The notes: a model not told the origin generated them from the sequence alone. DNA of 19,013 nt from JBDLRH01 sp039800165 (GCA_039800165.1 JBDLRH010000069.1:1-19013), one strand, 5' to 3'; positions 6,726 to 17,837 are shown, numbered from the stretch's first letter. Numbers and translations are program-made.

Positions 6726-8267
6726 ATGAGCCTGTCTTTGGTGCAAAGCCGTGCCCTGCTCGGCCTGGACGCCACCGCCGTCACCGTCGAGGTGCATCTG
6801 GCCAACGGCCTGCCCAGCTTCACCCTGGTGGGCCTGGTCGATGTGGAGGTGCGCGAGGCGCGCGAGCGGGTGCGCTCGGCGCTGCAGAACGCCGGGCTGG
6901 AATTCCCGACCAACAAGCGCATCACCGTCAACCTGGCGCCGGCCGACCTGCCCAAGGACTCAGGCCGCTTCGACCTGCCGATTGCGCTGGGCATCCTGGC
7001 CGCCAGCGGGCAGATCGACGCCGCGAAGCTGGCGGGGCATGAGTTTGCAGGTGAGCTCTCACTCTCAGGCGAACTTCGGCCGGTACGGGGTGCACTGGCC
7101 ATGAGCCTGGCGCTGCAGCGTCAGCAGGCCACCACGCGGCTGGTGCTGCCGATGGCCAGCGCCGAAGAGGCCGCGCTGGTGCCGGGCGCCCAGGTGCATG
7201 GGGCGCGCCATCTGGCCGATGTGGTGCAGGCCTTCGCACCGGACGCTGCGGCGCCCGCGCTGCCCGGCGCCAGCGAAGGCGGCTGGTGCCGGCTGGCCGC
7301 CCGCATGCCGGTGCGCGCCGCTGCCGGCGCGGATCTGGCCGACGTCAAGGGCCAGGCGATGGCGCGCCGCGCGCTCGAGATCGCCGCGGCCGGCGGCCAC
7401 TCGCTGCTGATGGTGGGGCCGCCCGGCTCGGGCAAGTCGATGCTGGCGCAGCGCTTTGCCGGCCTGCTGCCGCCGATGGATACCGACGAGGCGTTGGAAA
7501 GCGCGGCCATCGCCAGCCTGGCCGGCCGCTTTGCGATCGAGCGCTGGGGCCAGCGGCCCACCGGTGCGCCGCACCACTCGGCCAGCGCGGTGGCGCTGGT
7601 GGGTGGTGGCTCGCCGCCCCGGCCGGGCGAGATCTCGCTGGCGCACCATGGCGTGCTGTTCCTTGATGAGTTGCCCGAGTTCCCGCGCAGTGCACTCGAG
7701 GCCCTGCGCGAGCCGCTGGAGACCGGCCACATCACCATCTCGCGCGCGGCGCGGCGGGCCGAGTTTCCGGCGCGCTTTCAGCTGGTGGCAGCGATGAACC
7801 CCTGCCCCTGCGGCCACCTCGGCTCGCCGCTGCGCGATTGCCGCTGCACGCCCGAGCAGGTGGCGCGCTACCAGGGGCGGCTGAGCGGCCCGCTGCTTGA
7901 CCGCATCGACCTCCATGTGGAGGTGCCGGCGCTGCCGCCCGAGCAGCTGCTGGCCACCGCACCCGGCGAGGGCAGCGCAGCCATCGCGCAGCGCTGCACG
8001 CAGGCCCGCACCCGCGCGCTGGACCGCCAGGGCCGGCCCAACCACACGCTGCAGGGGCAAGACATCGACCGGCACGCGGCAATGGACCCGGCCGCGCTGC
8101 AGTTCGTGCAGGCCGCCGCCACGCGGCTGGGCTGGAGTGCCCGCGCCGCGCACCGCGCGATCAAGGTGGCGCGCACCATCGCCGACCTGGCGGGCAGCGC
8201 ACGGGTGCAGGTGCCGCATCTGGCCGAGGCGGTGCAGTACCGGCGGGTGCTGCAGGCGGCCGCCTGA
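6726..8267 (+). CDS. comM: ComM/YifB family AAA+ ATPase (branch-migration helicase)
   Basis: A 513-residue protein of the Mg-chelatase-like family. ComM is a hexameric helicase that drives branch migration during integration of transforming DNA and is widespread even in bacteria not known to be competent. Visible are the N-terminal ChlI-like domain (1-170; VNLAPADLPKDSGRFDLPIA), Walker A GPPGSGKS (231-238), Walker B VLFLDELPEF (310-319), a cysteine cluster NPCPCGHLGSPLRDCRC (358-374) probably binding metal, and the C-terminal helical domain with WSARAAHRAIKVARTIADL. AAGGAG lies seven bases before the ATG at 6726, which decides against the longer open frame. It is divergent from the porin operon. 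No convincing sigma-70 promoter was found. Confidence 0.95.
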   Translation: MSLSLVQSRALLGLDATAVTVEVHLANGLPSFTLVGLVDVEVREARERVRSALQNAGLEFPTNKRITVNLAPADLPKDSGRFDLPIALGILAASGQIDAAKLAGHEFAGELSLSGELRPVRGALAMSLALQRQQATTRLVLPMASAEEAALVPGAQVHGARHLADVVQAFAPDAAAPALPGASEGGWCRLAARMPVRAAAGADLADVKGQAMARRALEIAAAGGHSLLMVGPPGSGKSMLAQRFAGLLPPMDTDEALESAAIASLAGRFAIERWGQRPTGAPHHSASAVALVGGGSPPRPGEISLAHHGVLFLDELPEFPRSALEALREPLETGHITISRAARRAEFPARFQLVAAMNPCPCGHLGSPLRDCRCTPEQVARYQGRLSGPLLDRIDLHVEVPALPPEQLLATAPGEGSAAIAQRCTQARTRALDRQGRPNHTLQGQDIDRHAAMDPAALQFVQAAATRLGWSARAAHRAIKVARTIADLAGSARVQVPHLAEAVQYRRVLQAAA

Positions 8268-8273
8268 GCACAC

Positions 8274-8296
8274 CCCGCGCCGCACCGCCGCGCGGG
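8274..8296 (+). terminator. Weak GC hairpin after comM
   Basis: CCCGCGC, a nine-base loop, and GCGCGGG form a 7-bp stem seven bases after the comM stop. There is no U-tract, so it may be an RNA 3'-end stabiliser or of no consequence. Confidence 0.3.
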
Positions 8297-8322
8297 TGAC
8301 TGGCCGCTGCGCGTGTCCGCAT

Positions 8323-8328
8323 GACAAT
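8323..8328 (+). promoter_or_regulatory. -10 element giving a leaderless MFS transcript
   Basis: GACAAT (four of six to TATAAT) ends seven bases before the A of the ATG at 8335, so the predicted first transcribed base is the start codon itself. A poor -35-like CTGGCC (8300-8305) is 17 bases upstream. No Shine-Dalgarno sequence is present in the gap, which fits a leaderless mRNA. Confidence 0.45.
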
Positions 8329-8334
8329 CGGCGC

Positions 8335-9561
8335 ATGAGCCTTGCCCCCTCTGCCGAGCCGCGCGGCCACGACCGCGCCCTCGTCGCGTGGCTGTCGCTG
8401 GCGCAGCTCGTCACCTGGGGCAGCACCTTCTACACCTTCGCGCTGCTGATGGAGCCGATCGAGCGCGAGCTGGGGTTCAGCCGCGCGCAGTCGTCGCTGG
8501 CCTTCAGCATCGCGCTGCTGGCCGAAGGCCTGTGCGGCTACGCCGTGGGCCGCTGGATCGACGCCGGCCACGAGCGCCGCGTGATGACGGCCGGGTCGCT
8601 GCTGGTGGGCGTCGCGCTGCTGGCGCACAGCGCGGTGCAGTCGCTGGCGGGCTTCTACCTGGTGTGGGCGCTGCTGGGTGCGGGCATGGCCGCCACGCTG
8701 TACGCGCCGGTGTTTGCCATCGTCACGCGGCGCTTTCCGATGGACTTTCGCCGCGCCATCATCACCATGACCTTTCTCGGCGGGCTGGCCAGCACGGTGT
8801 TCATTCCGCTGTCGGCCTGGCTGATCGCCGAGCTTGGCTGGCGCCATGCGCTGTGGGCGCTGGCCGCGCTGCAGTTCGCGCTGTGTGCGCCGCTGCATGC
8901 GCGCTGGCTGCGCAACGCGCCGCGCGCGGCCACGCATGCCGCAGGCGACGATGCGGATGGCGCACGCGCAGCGTCGGTGTCGCAGCACATGCGCAGCGCG
9001 CCCTTCGTGCTGATCGGCGTGTTCGTGGTCTGCATGATGGCGGTGACCGCCGCGCTGCCACCGCACCTGATCACGCTGCTGCGCGAAGCCGGCTTGTCCG
9101 AGGCGTGGGTCATCGTGATTCCGGCAAGCATCGGCGTGATCCAGGTGGTGGGGCGGCTGCTGCTGTACTTCTTCGAGCACCGCTTCAATGTGCACTGGGC
9201 CAATGCGCTGATCCCGTGCCTGATTCCGCTGGGGCTGGCGATGCTGCTGGCCGGCCGCGGCCATGCAGCGCTGGGCCTGCTGTTCGTGCTGCTGTTCGGC
9301 CTGGGCAATGGCCTGATCACCATCGTGAAGGGCACCGCGATCGCGCAGTATGTGAACCGCACGCACGTGGCCACACTCAATGGCGCCTTGGGCCTGCCGC
9401 AGGCGCTGGCCCGGGCGGCGGCGCCGTTTGCACTGGGTGTGCTGTGGTCACCGCAAGGCGGCTACGCCAGCGGCCTGTGGATGCTGCTGCTGTGCAGCCT
9501 GCTGGCGGTGCTGGCGCTGTGGACGGCTCAGCGCGCATCAATGCGCGCAAAGCGCGGCTGA
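8335..9561 (+). CDS. MFS transporter, substrate unknown
   Basis: A 408-residue integral membrane protein of the major facilitator superfamily with about 12 helices in two halves. A longer cytosolic loop, rich in Ala/Asp/Arg, lies around residues 198-220 (RAATHAAGDDADGARAAS). The first helix carries WLSLAQLVTWGSTFYTFALL, and the helix 2-3 loop has GYAVGRWIDAGHERRVM, matching the MFS GxxxDRxGRR-type motif. The start WGSTFYTFALLMEPIERELGFSR resembles MFS members annotated as monocarboxylate- or oxalate/formate-like, but the substrate cannot be read from sequence. The ATG at 8335 is chosen because a -10 box lies directly in front. Its last 34 bases overlap the convergent DUF1653 gene. Confidence 0.88.
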   Translation: MSLAPSAEPRGHDRALVAWLSLAQLVTWGSTFYTFALLMEPIERELGFSRAQSSLAFSIALLAEGLCGYAVGRWIDAGHERRVMTAGSLLVGVALLAHSAVQSLAGFYLVWALLGAGMAATLYAPVFAIVTRRFPMDFRRAIITMTFLGGLASTVFIPLSAWLIAELGWRHALWALAALQFALCAPLHARWLRNAPRAATHAAGDDADGARAASVSQHMRSAPFVLIGVFVVCMMAVTAALPPHLITLLREAGLSEAWVIVIPASIGVIQVVGRLLLYFFEHRFNVHWANALIPCLIPLGLAMLLAGRGHAALGLLFVLLFGLGNGLITIVKGTAIAQYVNRTHVATLNGALGLPQALARAAAPFALGVLWSPQGGYASGLWMLLLCSLLAVLALWTAQRASMRAKRG

Positions 9562-9767
9562 ACCCTGCCTTCGTGCTCGACGGTGCCGATGAACATCCCG
9601 AACGGCCGCACCCACATGCCGGTGGCGTTGTACAGCGGCCGGTACAGCACCAGCGGCTCCAGCGTCTCGCTGTGCCGCGCCACGCCCAGCACCTCGTACT
9701 CGCCGCCCTTGTAGTGGCGGTACACGCCGGTTTCGATGAAGGGCAGCGGGGGCAGGTCTTCGTTCAT
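9528..9767 (-). CDS. DUF1653 domain protein
   Basis: A 79-residue cytosolic protein of the DUF1653 family, recognised by GVYRHYKGGEYEVLGVARHS (14-33), ETLEPLVLYRPLY and WVRPFGMFIGTVEHEGR. The function is unknown; the family is small, widespread and often encoded near unrelated genes. It starts two bases after the stop of the FecR-domain gene, so the two are probably co-transcribed. Its 3' end overlaps the end of the convergent MFS gene by 34 bases. The C-terminal RVQPRFARIDAR includes the normal family end (PRFA) plus a few extra residues. Confidence 0.88.
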   Translation of the reverse strand: MNEDLPPLPFIETGVYRHYKGGEYEVLGVARHSETLEPLVLYRPLYNATGMWVRPFGMFIGTVEHEGRVQPRFARIDAR

Positions 9768-9769
9768 GC

Positions 9770-10450
9770 CTAGTAGCGCGAGGTGTAGCCCGGTTGCACG
9801 AACGGCGGTGTACGGCCCACCAGCGACTCCATCATGATCAGTTCGGCGTCGGTGTGGTCGATCACCGGGGCTTCGGTGAACACCGCACCCGCGCTGCCGT
9901 CACCGATGTAGACCGGCCGGTCGTGATAGCGCGTGGTGATCGTCATCGCAGCCGCAGGCTGGGTACGCGACGCCAGATCCACCGTGCCGTAGCACAGGCA
10001 GAAGTACATCCGCTCGTCGCTGATGGATGTGTAGAAGCCGGTGCCGCGGATCCCTGCTGTCGCGGTCGGCAGGATCACGTCCTTGCGGCCCGAGCCCAGC
10101 ACCGCGAGCACCGCGCCGGTGACCACGCGCAGCGCCGCTACGGCGGTGGGCGACGGCGCGCTGTGGCGTACCTCGCTGCGCTCGCGCACCAGGTAGGCGT
10201 CCTTGTCGATCACGTAGATCAGTTCGCTGCGCGGGCCGGTGCGGATCACGTCATCGGGCAACACCAGCTTGCCCACCTCGGCCGGCCGGTCGTTGACGAA
10301 GGCCTCGCCCGTCACCTTCACAACGCCCCTGGCCAGCGGAAAGCGCCCCGCAGCCAAGCTTCGCGCAGCCCACAGGCCCAGCGTGCCCGACGCCGCCAGC
10401 TGCATCAGGCGCCGGCGCTGCAAGTCGGTCGGGGTCGGCATGGGTTTCAT
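9770..10450 (-). CDS. FecR-domain protein with Tat-like signal
   Basis: A 226-residue protein. The N-terminus has RRRLMQLAASGTLGLWAARS (12-31), an Arg-rich then hydrophobic segment resembling a Tat signal, with a likely cleavage near LAAG (32-35). The mature part shows the FecR-like fold: GVVKVTGEAFVNDRPAEVG, LVLPDDVIRTGPRSELIYVI, then the hallmark LPTATAGIRGTGFY (127-140). Two close cysteines (C151, C153; FCLCYG) are unusual for an exported domain. No FecI sigma factor or TonB receptor gene is adjacent, and there is no anti-sigma N-terminal domain, so it is not a classical FecR regulator; a periplasmic structural or ligand-binding role is more likely. The ATG at 10450 or 10441 (MPTPTD) could be the start. 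Confidence 0.8.
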   Translation of the reverse strand: MKPMPTPTDLQRRRLMQLAASGTLGLWAARSLAAGRFPLARGVVKVTGEAFVNDRPAEVGKLVLPDDVIRTGPRSELIYVIDKDAYLVRERSEVRHSAPSPTAVAALRVVTGAVLAVLGSGRKDVILPTATAGIRGTGFYTSISDERMYFCLCYGTVDLASRTQPAAAMTITTRYHDRPVYIGDGSAGAVFTEAPVIDHTDAELIMMESLVGRTPPFVQPGYTSRY

Positions 10451-10517
10451 CACGGGCTGCAGCAAGGGTAGCGCGCAGCGCCCCGCTTGACCACCCCGGG
10501 CTTGCGCCAGCCCAGGC

Positions 10518-10916
10518 TCAGTCCTGCACCTTGCCGCGGCCGGCCTTGACCTCGGCGCGGCGGGTCTTGCCCTCCAGCCGCCGCTTCTGCGAGCCCAGCG
10601 TGGGGCGTGTGGGCTTGCGCACCTTGGGCACATGTTCGGCCTGCTCGATCAGCTCGACAAGCCGTGCAACCGCCTCGGCCTTGTTCTGCTCGAGACTGCG
10701 CGCGGTCTGCGCCTTGATGACGACCTCACCGGCCTGGGTGATGCGGCTGTCGGGCAGGGCCAGCAAGCGCGCCTTCACCGTCTGCGGCAGGCCCGAGGCA
10801 TGCACATCAAAGCGCAGCTGCACCGCGTTGGAGACCTTGTTGACGTTCTGCCCGCCCGGGCCCTGCGCACGGATCGCGGTGAACTCAAGTTCGTGTTCAG
10901 GCAGTAGGTAACGCAT
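10518..10916 (-). CDS. arfB: Peptidyl-tRNA hydrolase ArfB (ribosome rescue)
   Basis: A 132-residue RF1-like hydrolase that frees stalled ribosomes on mRNAs lacking a stop codon. The catalytic GGQ is at 21-23 in RAQGPGGQNVNKVSNAVQLRF, and the basic tail KVRKPTRPTLGSQKRRLEGK (98-117), then TRRAEVKAGRGKV, is the segment that enters the empty mRNA channel. Length and lack of a codon-recognition domain separate it from RF1/RF2. The ATG at 10916 starts MRYLLPEHELEF, the usual family start. It lies 18 bases after the YoeB toxin stop on the same strand and has no good ribosome binding site of its own, so it may be co-transcribed with the toxin-antitoxin pair. Confidence 0.93.
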   Translation of the reverse strand: MRYLLPEHELEFTAIRAQGPGGQNVNKVSNAVQLRFDVHASGLPQTVKARLLALPDSRITQAGEVVIKAQTARSLEQNKAEAVARLVELIEQAEHVPKVRKPTRPTLGSQKRRLEGKTRRAEVKAGRGKVQD

Positions 10917-10934
10917 GGCCGCAGAGCTGGATGG

Positions 10935-11198
10935 TCACTCGTAGTGAGACCACATCCGCAGCACCCGCACGACGCGCTCTTGCTCGAACACCTCGTAGAC
11001 AAGCCGCTGCTGGATGTTGATGCGCCGTGAGTATGCGCCTGCGAGATCTCCGACCAGTTTCTCGTACGGTGGCGGGTTTTGAAACGGGTTGGCTGCAAGC
11101 ACGCTCAGCAGTTCCTGTGCGCGCGGCTTCAGCCCCGCCTCAGCCAGCCGCCTCGCATCCTTCTGTGCATGCTTGGCAAAGACCAGCTGCCAGATCAC
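10935..11198 (-). CDS. yoeB: Txe/YoeB family mRNA-cleaving toxin
   Basis: An 87-residue RelE-superfamily toxin. YoeB binds the ribosome and cuts mRNA in the A site. The E. coli catalytic residues have counterparts here: E46 (PPYEKLVGDL), R65 (QQRLVYEV) and H85 (MWSHYE, at the C-terminus). The core GAYSRRINIQQRLVYEV is diagnostic. The start is GTG at 11198, overlapping the antitoxin stop as GTGA (11195-11198), the usual translational coupling in this family. No sign of inactivation. Confidence 0.93.
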   Translation of the reverse strand: MIWQLVFAKHAQKDARRLAEAGLKPRAQELLSVLAANPFQNPPPYEKLVGDLAGAYSRRINIQQRLVYEVFEQERVVRVLRMWSHYE

Positions 11199-11437
11199 CA
11201 GTCGAGGTCCTTGGCGCTGTCTTTCAACGGCTCGGCCATGCCTTGCTTGATCGACTCGCGCATACCAGGCACCGACAACAGGTACAGCGTCTCCTGGATC
11301 GCCTGCCAGTCCTCGGCCGAAACCAGCACGGCGCTGGTGCGCTTGCCCGCGATGTGGATGGGCTGGTGCGACTGGGCCGCCTCATCGATCAGGCGATAGA
11401 GGTTGGCGCGCGCTTCGCTGGCGGTCAGGGTGGACAT
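11195..11437 (-). CDS. yefM: Phd/YefM family antitoxin
   Basis: An 80-residue antitoxin and autorepressor. The N-terminal DNA-binding part is MSTLTASEARANLYRLIDEA followed by PIHIAGKRTSAVLVSAEDW (26-44), typical of Phd/YefM. The C-terminus (LLSVPGMRESIKQGMAEPLK) neutralises the toxin. The ATG at 11437 is chosen because GGAG lies five bases upstream. The longer frame opens with TTG at 11456-11458 inside the -10 region and could not be translated from the promoter at 11458-11486. The stop overlaps the toxin GTG. Confidence 0.93.
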   Translation of the reverse strand: MSTLTASEARANLYRLIDEAAQSHQPIHIAGKRTSAVLVSAEDWQAIQETLYLLSVPGMRESIKQGMAEPLKDSAKDLDW

Positions 11438-11457
11438 GGCAACTCCGAGAGAACCCA

Positions 11458-11486
11458 ATGGTACGCTTTCGCGTACGTTATTTCAA
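11458..11486 (-). promoter_or_regulatory. Sigma-70 promoter of yefM-yoeB
   Basis: On the minus strand TTGAAA (11481-11486, five of six to TTGACA), a 17-base spacer, and TACCAT (11458-11463, four of six) predict a start near 11451, about 14 bases before the antitoxin ATG and just ahead of its GGAG. Confidence 0.65.
11461..11476. promoter_or_regulatory. Operator-like palindrome within the yefM promoter
   Basis: GTACGC-TTTC-GCGTAC is a perfect 6-4-6 inverted repeat filling the spacer between -35 and -10. YefM/YoeB complexes are known to repress their own promoter through GTAC-centred palindromes, so this is the likely autoregulatory operator. Confidence 0.65.
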
Positions 11487-11509
11487 GGTCCCGGCGGAGA
11501 ACAGCGGGA

Positions 11510-12058
11510 TCAAGCGCGAAAAACCCCCTGCGCCTCGCGCACCGCATCCGCATCGGCCTGCACCGCCTGCGGCGGGCCGCCCTTGCCCCACAGCACGCCA
11601 GCGAATTCCATCGACAGGAATTCGGCGCACAGCCGCGCCGAGTCGATCATCGGCTGGGCCTTGGTGCGGTCACCGCTGGTGGTGATGAGGTGCATGCGCT
11701 TGCCGCGCATCGTGTCCTTGAACGGCAGGCCGGGGATGCGCAGCCACGCGCTCCAGTGGTCCAGATACGCCTTCAGCGTATACGGAAAGCTGAACCAGTA
11801 GACCGGTGCCACCAGCACAAGGTCAGTGCAGTCCATTTGCTGGCGCAGCAGGTCGCCCAAAGCGCCTTCGGGGTGCGGGTAGCTGCCGGCGGTGTGGCGC
11901 ACATCCACAAAGCGCGGGATGTCGATCTCGGCCAGGCGCACCCAGGTCTGACGCGCATCGGCAGGCAAGGCCGCGGCCGCCTGCCGCGCCAGCCACTCGG
12001 TGTTGCCTACATGGCCCGGCTCGCGGGTGGAGGCCACCACAAACAGGTAGTGCTTCAT
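11510..12058 (-). CDS. Flavodoxin-like fold NAD(P)H-dependent oxidoreductase
   Basis: A 182-residue protein of the NADPH-quinone/FMN reductase (flavodoxin-like) family. The N-terminal strand and phosphate-binding loop are YLFVVASTREPGHVGNTEWL (4-23), and the second flavin-contacting segment is LVLVAPVYWFSFPYTLKAYL (80-99). The middle strand LITTSGD precedes a helix. It probably reduces a quinone, flavin or xenobiotic; the substrate is unknown. The ATG at 12058 is preceded by GGGAGG and lies 24 bases after the metH C-terminal gene. Co-transcription with it is likely. A link with reductive reactivation of cobalamin in MetH, which uses flavodoxin, is tempting but only inferred. Confidence 0.82.
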   Translation of the reverse strand: MKHYLFVVASTREPGHVGNTEWLARQAAAALPADARQTWVRLAEIDIPRFVDVRHTAGSYPHPEGALGDLLRQQMDCTDLVLVAPVYWFSFPYTLKAYLDHWSAWLRIPGLPFKDTMRGKRMHLITTSGDRTKAQPMIDSARLCAEFLSMEFAGVLWGKGGPPQAVQADADAVREAQGVFRA

Positions 12059-12082
12059 CCTCAGCCTCCCATCAACCCGCCA

Positions 12083-14848
<2,766 letters not shown>

Positions 14849-14849
14849 G

Positions 14850-14887
14850 GCTCACCAGGGGCAGATGCTTTGATCCGTCAGGTGAGC
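14850..14887 (-). promoter_or_regulatory. SD-sequestering helix of the metH riboswitch
   Basis: GCTCACC (14881-14887) is perfectly complementary to GGTGAGC (14850-14856), which carries the ribosome binding site just before the metH start. The same GCTC is needed for the aptamer helix GAGCGT/ACGCTC. The two pairings exclude each other, so SAH binding should free the ribosome binding site and turn translation on. Confidence 0.72.
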
Positions 14888-14955
14888 GTCGTTGCACTGT
14901 GCATTCCTCAAGCCTGACCCACCGGTTTCGGCGGGCTGCAACGCTCCTTGAGGGA
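14881..14955 (-). ncRNA. SAH riboswitch upstream of metH C-terminal half
   Basis: An S-adenosylhomocysteine riboswitch aptamer. The minus strand has the core AAGGAGCGTTGCAGCC (14934-14949), then GGGTCAGGCTTGAGG (14906-14920), then CAACGACGCTCACC (14881-14894), matching the conserved GAGGAGCGCUGCAACC / GGUCAGGCUCGG / CAACGGCGCUCACC pattern. Helices are CCTCAAG/CTTGAGG (14947-14953 with 14906-14912, 7 bp), CCCGCCG/CGGTGGG hairpin with loop AAAC, TGCA/TGCA hairpin, and GAGCGT/ACGCTC (14941-14946 with 14884-14889). The family controls SAH recycling genes such as ahcY and metH. SAH is expected to increase expression. Confidence 0.88.
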
Positions 14956-14961
14956 GTGCGG

Positions 14962-14967
14962 ATTGTA
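14962..14967 (-). promoter_or_regulatory. -10 element of the metH riboswitch transcript
   Basis: TACAAT (five of six to TATAAT) places the transcript start near 14955, right at the first base of the riboswitch. No good -35 is seen. The downstream bases CCGCACTCC repeat those of the promoter of the other metH half at 17396. A small GC hairpin (GGGCG/CGCCC, 14971-14983) between the amidase stop and this box could weaken read-through. Confidence 0.45.
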
Positions 14968-15000
14968 ATGAGGGCGCGGCGCCCCGGCCGGCCTGGTGCC

Positions 15001-16307
15001 TCAGTGCGCCAGCCACTGATGCAGCGCATGCGCGGCCGACAACGCCAGCGCGTCATCGCCCGGCCGGGCCACCACCTGCAGCCCCACCGGCAGGCCGTCG
15101 GCCGCGGTGCCCACCGGAATGTTCAGCGCGGGCGTGTGCAGCAGCGTCCAGATGCGGCAGAACAGCGGGTCGCCGGTGGCGTCCAGCCCCTGCGGCGCAG
15201 GGCCGATGACGCTGGGCGCCAGCAGAACGTCCACGCCCTCGAACACCTGCGCCAGTTCGGCGCGGCACTGCGCGGCGAGCTGCTGCGCGGCGTCGTACTG
15301 GGCGATGGTGACGCGCGCGCCATCGTCCAGGATGCCCTGCAGCCGCACGCTCAACCGGTCGCGCAGCGCCAGGTGTTCGTGCCGCAGCGACTGCGTCTGC
15401 TCGTACAGCTGGATCTGCGTCTGTGCGGCCACCAGCGTGCGCCACGACGCGGGCAGCTCCACCTCGCGCAGCACCACGTCGCTGCGCCGTGACGGTGCAG
15501 CCAGCGCGGCCTGCGCCTGCGCGAAGGTGGCCTCCGTGTCGGCGCCCGCCTGCGGCCACTCGAAGGTGCGGCACAGGCCCACGCGCAGGGGGCCGCCACT
15601 GGCCTCAGCCCAGGGGCGCGCCTTCCAGTCGTCGCGGCCGGCCAGAGCGGCGGCCAGCAGGGCCGCGTCGGGCACGTCGCGCGCCAGGGTGCCCACCGTG
15701 TCCAGGCTGTCCGACAGCGGCTTGACACCGGCGCGCCAGATGCGGCCAAAGGTCGGCTTGAAGGCCACCACGCCACAAAACGACGCCGGGCGGATGAGTG
15801 AGCCCGCCGTCTGCGTGCCCAGCGCCAGCGGCACCATCGCATCGGCCACCGCCGCCGCCGAGCCCGACGACGAGCCGCCGGGCGTGTGCGTCAGCCGCAG
15901 CGGATTGCGCGTCTGGTTGGGGGTGAAGGTGGCGAACTCGGTCGTCACCGTCTTGCCGATCACGACGCCGCCGCAGGCACGCAGCGTGGCCACGCATGAC
16001 GCGTCGGCCAGCGGCCGCTGCTGCGCGTAGATCGGCGAGCCGTAGCCCGAGGGCATGTCGCCGGTGTCGATGAGGTCCTTCACGCCGATCGGCAGGCCAT
16101 GCAGCGGCCCCTGCCATGCACCAGCGTCCAGGGCGCGGGCCCGCGCCAGGGCGGCATCGGCGGCCAGCCACTGCCAGGCCTGTACCTGCGGCTCGCGCTC
16201 GGCGATGCGATCCAGGCAGGCGCGCACCAGGTCTTCGGCGCGCAGGCTGCGCTGGGCCAATGCGGCCTGCGCTTCGCAGGCGCTCAGCCGGTGCAGCGGG
16301 GTGGACT

Positions 16308-16311
<4 letters not shown>
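15001..16311 (-). CDS. Amidase (amidase signature family)
   Basis: A 436-residue amidase-signature hydrolase. The catalytic triad is visible with the spacing known for the family: K78 (GVKDLIDT), cis-Ser S147 (PGGSSSGSAAAVA, 144-156) and nucleophile S171 (GTQTAGSLIRPA, 165-176). No GatA-specific partner gene (gatB/gatC) is nearby and the protein is shorter than GatA, so it is a free-standing amidase, possibly of the AtzF/allophanate-, indoleacetamide- or aryl-amide type; the substrate is unknown. The ATG at 16311 overlaps the stop of the metH N-terminal gene (ATGA, 16308-16311), so it is translated with it. It separates the two metH halves, which is unusual. Confidence 0.9.
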
Positions 16312-17396
<1,085 letters not shown>

Positions 17397-17405
17397 GGAG
17401 CGCGG

Positions 17406-17411
17406 ATTGTA
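17406..17411 (-). promoter_or_regulatory. -10 element of the metH N-terminal gene
   Basis: TACAAT (five of six) lies nine bases before the ATG at 17396, predicting a leader of about two or three bases and no ribosome binding site. It overlaps the -35-like TTGTAG (17407-17412) of the divergent rhodanese promoter, so the two promoters may compete. Confidence 0.45.
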
Positions 17412-17428
17412 GGAGCGGGCCGTGCAGC

Positions 17429-17434
17429 GACAAT
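17429..17434 (+). promoter_or_regulatory. -10 element of rhodanese-recQ
   Basis: GACAAT, 16 bases after TTGTAG (17407-17412), predicts a start within four bases of the ATG at 17445. No Shine-Dalgarno sequence is present. The arrangement matches the one before the MFS gene (8323). Confidence 0.45.
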
Positions 17435-17444
17435 ACGCGCCATC

Positions 17445-17833
17445 ATGAAACACCTGATGCCGCGCGAAGCCTGGGAGTGGCTGCAGCAACAGCACGAGCC
17501 GCTGTTCGTGGACGTGCGCATGGAAATCGAGTCGCTGTACGTCGGCCGCCCGCCGCATGTGGAGCATGTGGCCTGGTACGAATACCCCGAGCTCACGCCC
17601 GACGCGCCGCGCTTTGTGGCGCAGGTCGAGAAGATCGCCGGCCGCAAGGACCGCGCGGTGCTGCTGATCTGCCGCAGCGGCATGCGCACCAAGGCCGCCG
17701 GCGAGGCGCTGGAGGCTGCCGGCTTCAGCAACGTGGCGCATGTGGTGCACGGCTTCGAGGGCGACCTCGACGAGAACTTCAAGCGGTCCACGCTCAACGG
17801 CTGGCGCTTCGAGGGACTGCCCTGGGAACAGAT

Positions 17834-17837
<4 letters not shown>
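17445..17837 (+). CDS. Single-domain rhodanese-like sulfurtransferase
   Basis: A 130-residue rhodanese-fold protein. The active-site loop is LLICRSGMRTKAAGEALEAA with catalytic C76. The N-terminal PLFVDVRMEIESLYVGRP (19-36) and the C-terminal HVVHGFEGDLDENFK match small cytosolic rhodaneses. Such proteins carry persulfide sulfur on the cysteine. The loop CRSGMR has the six-residue length of sulfurtransferases rather than the longer one of Cdc25-type phosphatases. Its stop overlaps the recQ GTG (GTGA, 17834-17837), so the two are co-translated. Acceptor unknown. Confidence 0.9.

Noticed and set aside
7065..8426. Minus-strand open frame opposite comM
   Set aside because: Antisense to the ATPase motifs of comM, with no recognisable protein features.
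11195..11458. Longer antitoxin beginning with TTG at 11458
   Set aside because: The extra seven codons fall in the -10 and leader of the predicted promoter, while the ATG at 11437 has a good ribosome binding site and fits the family start.
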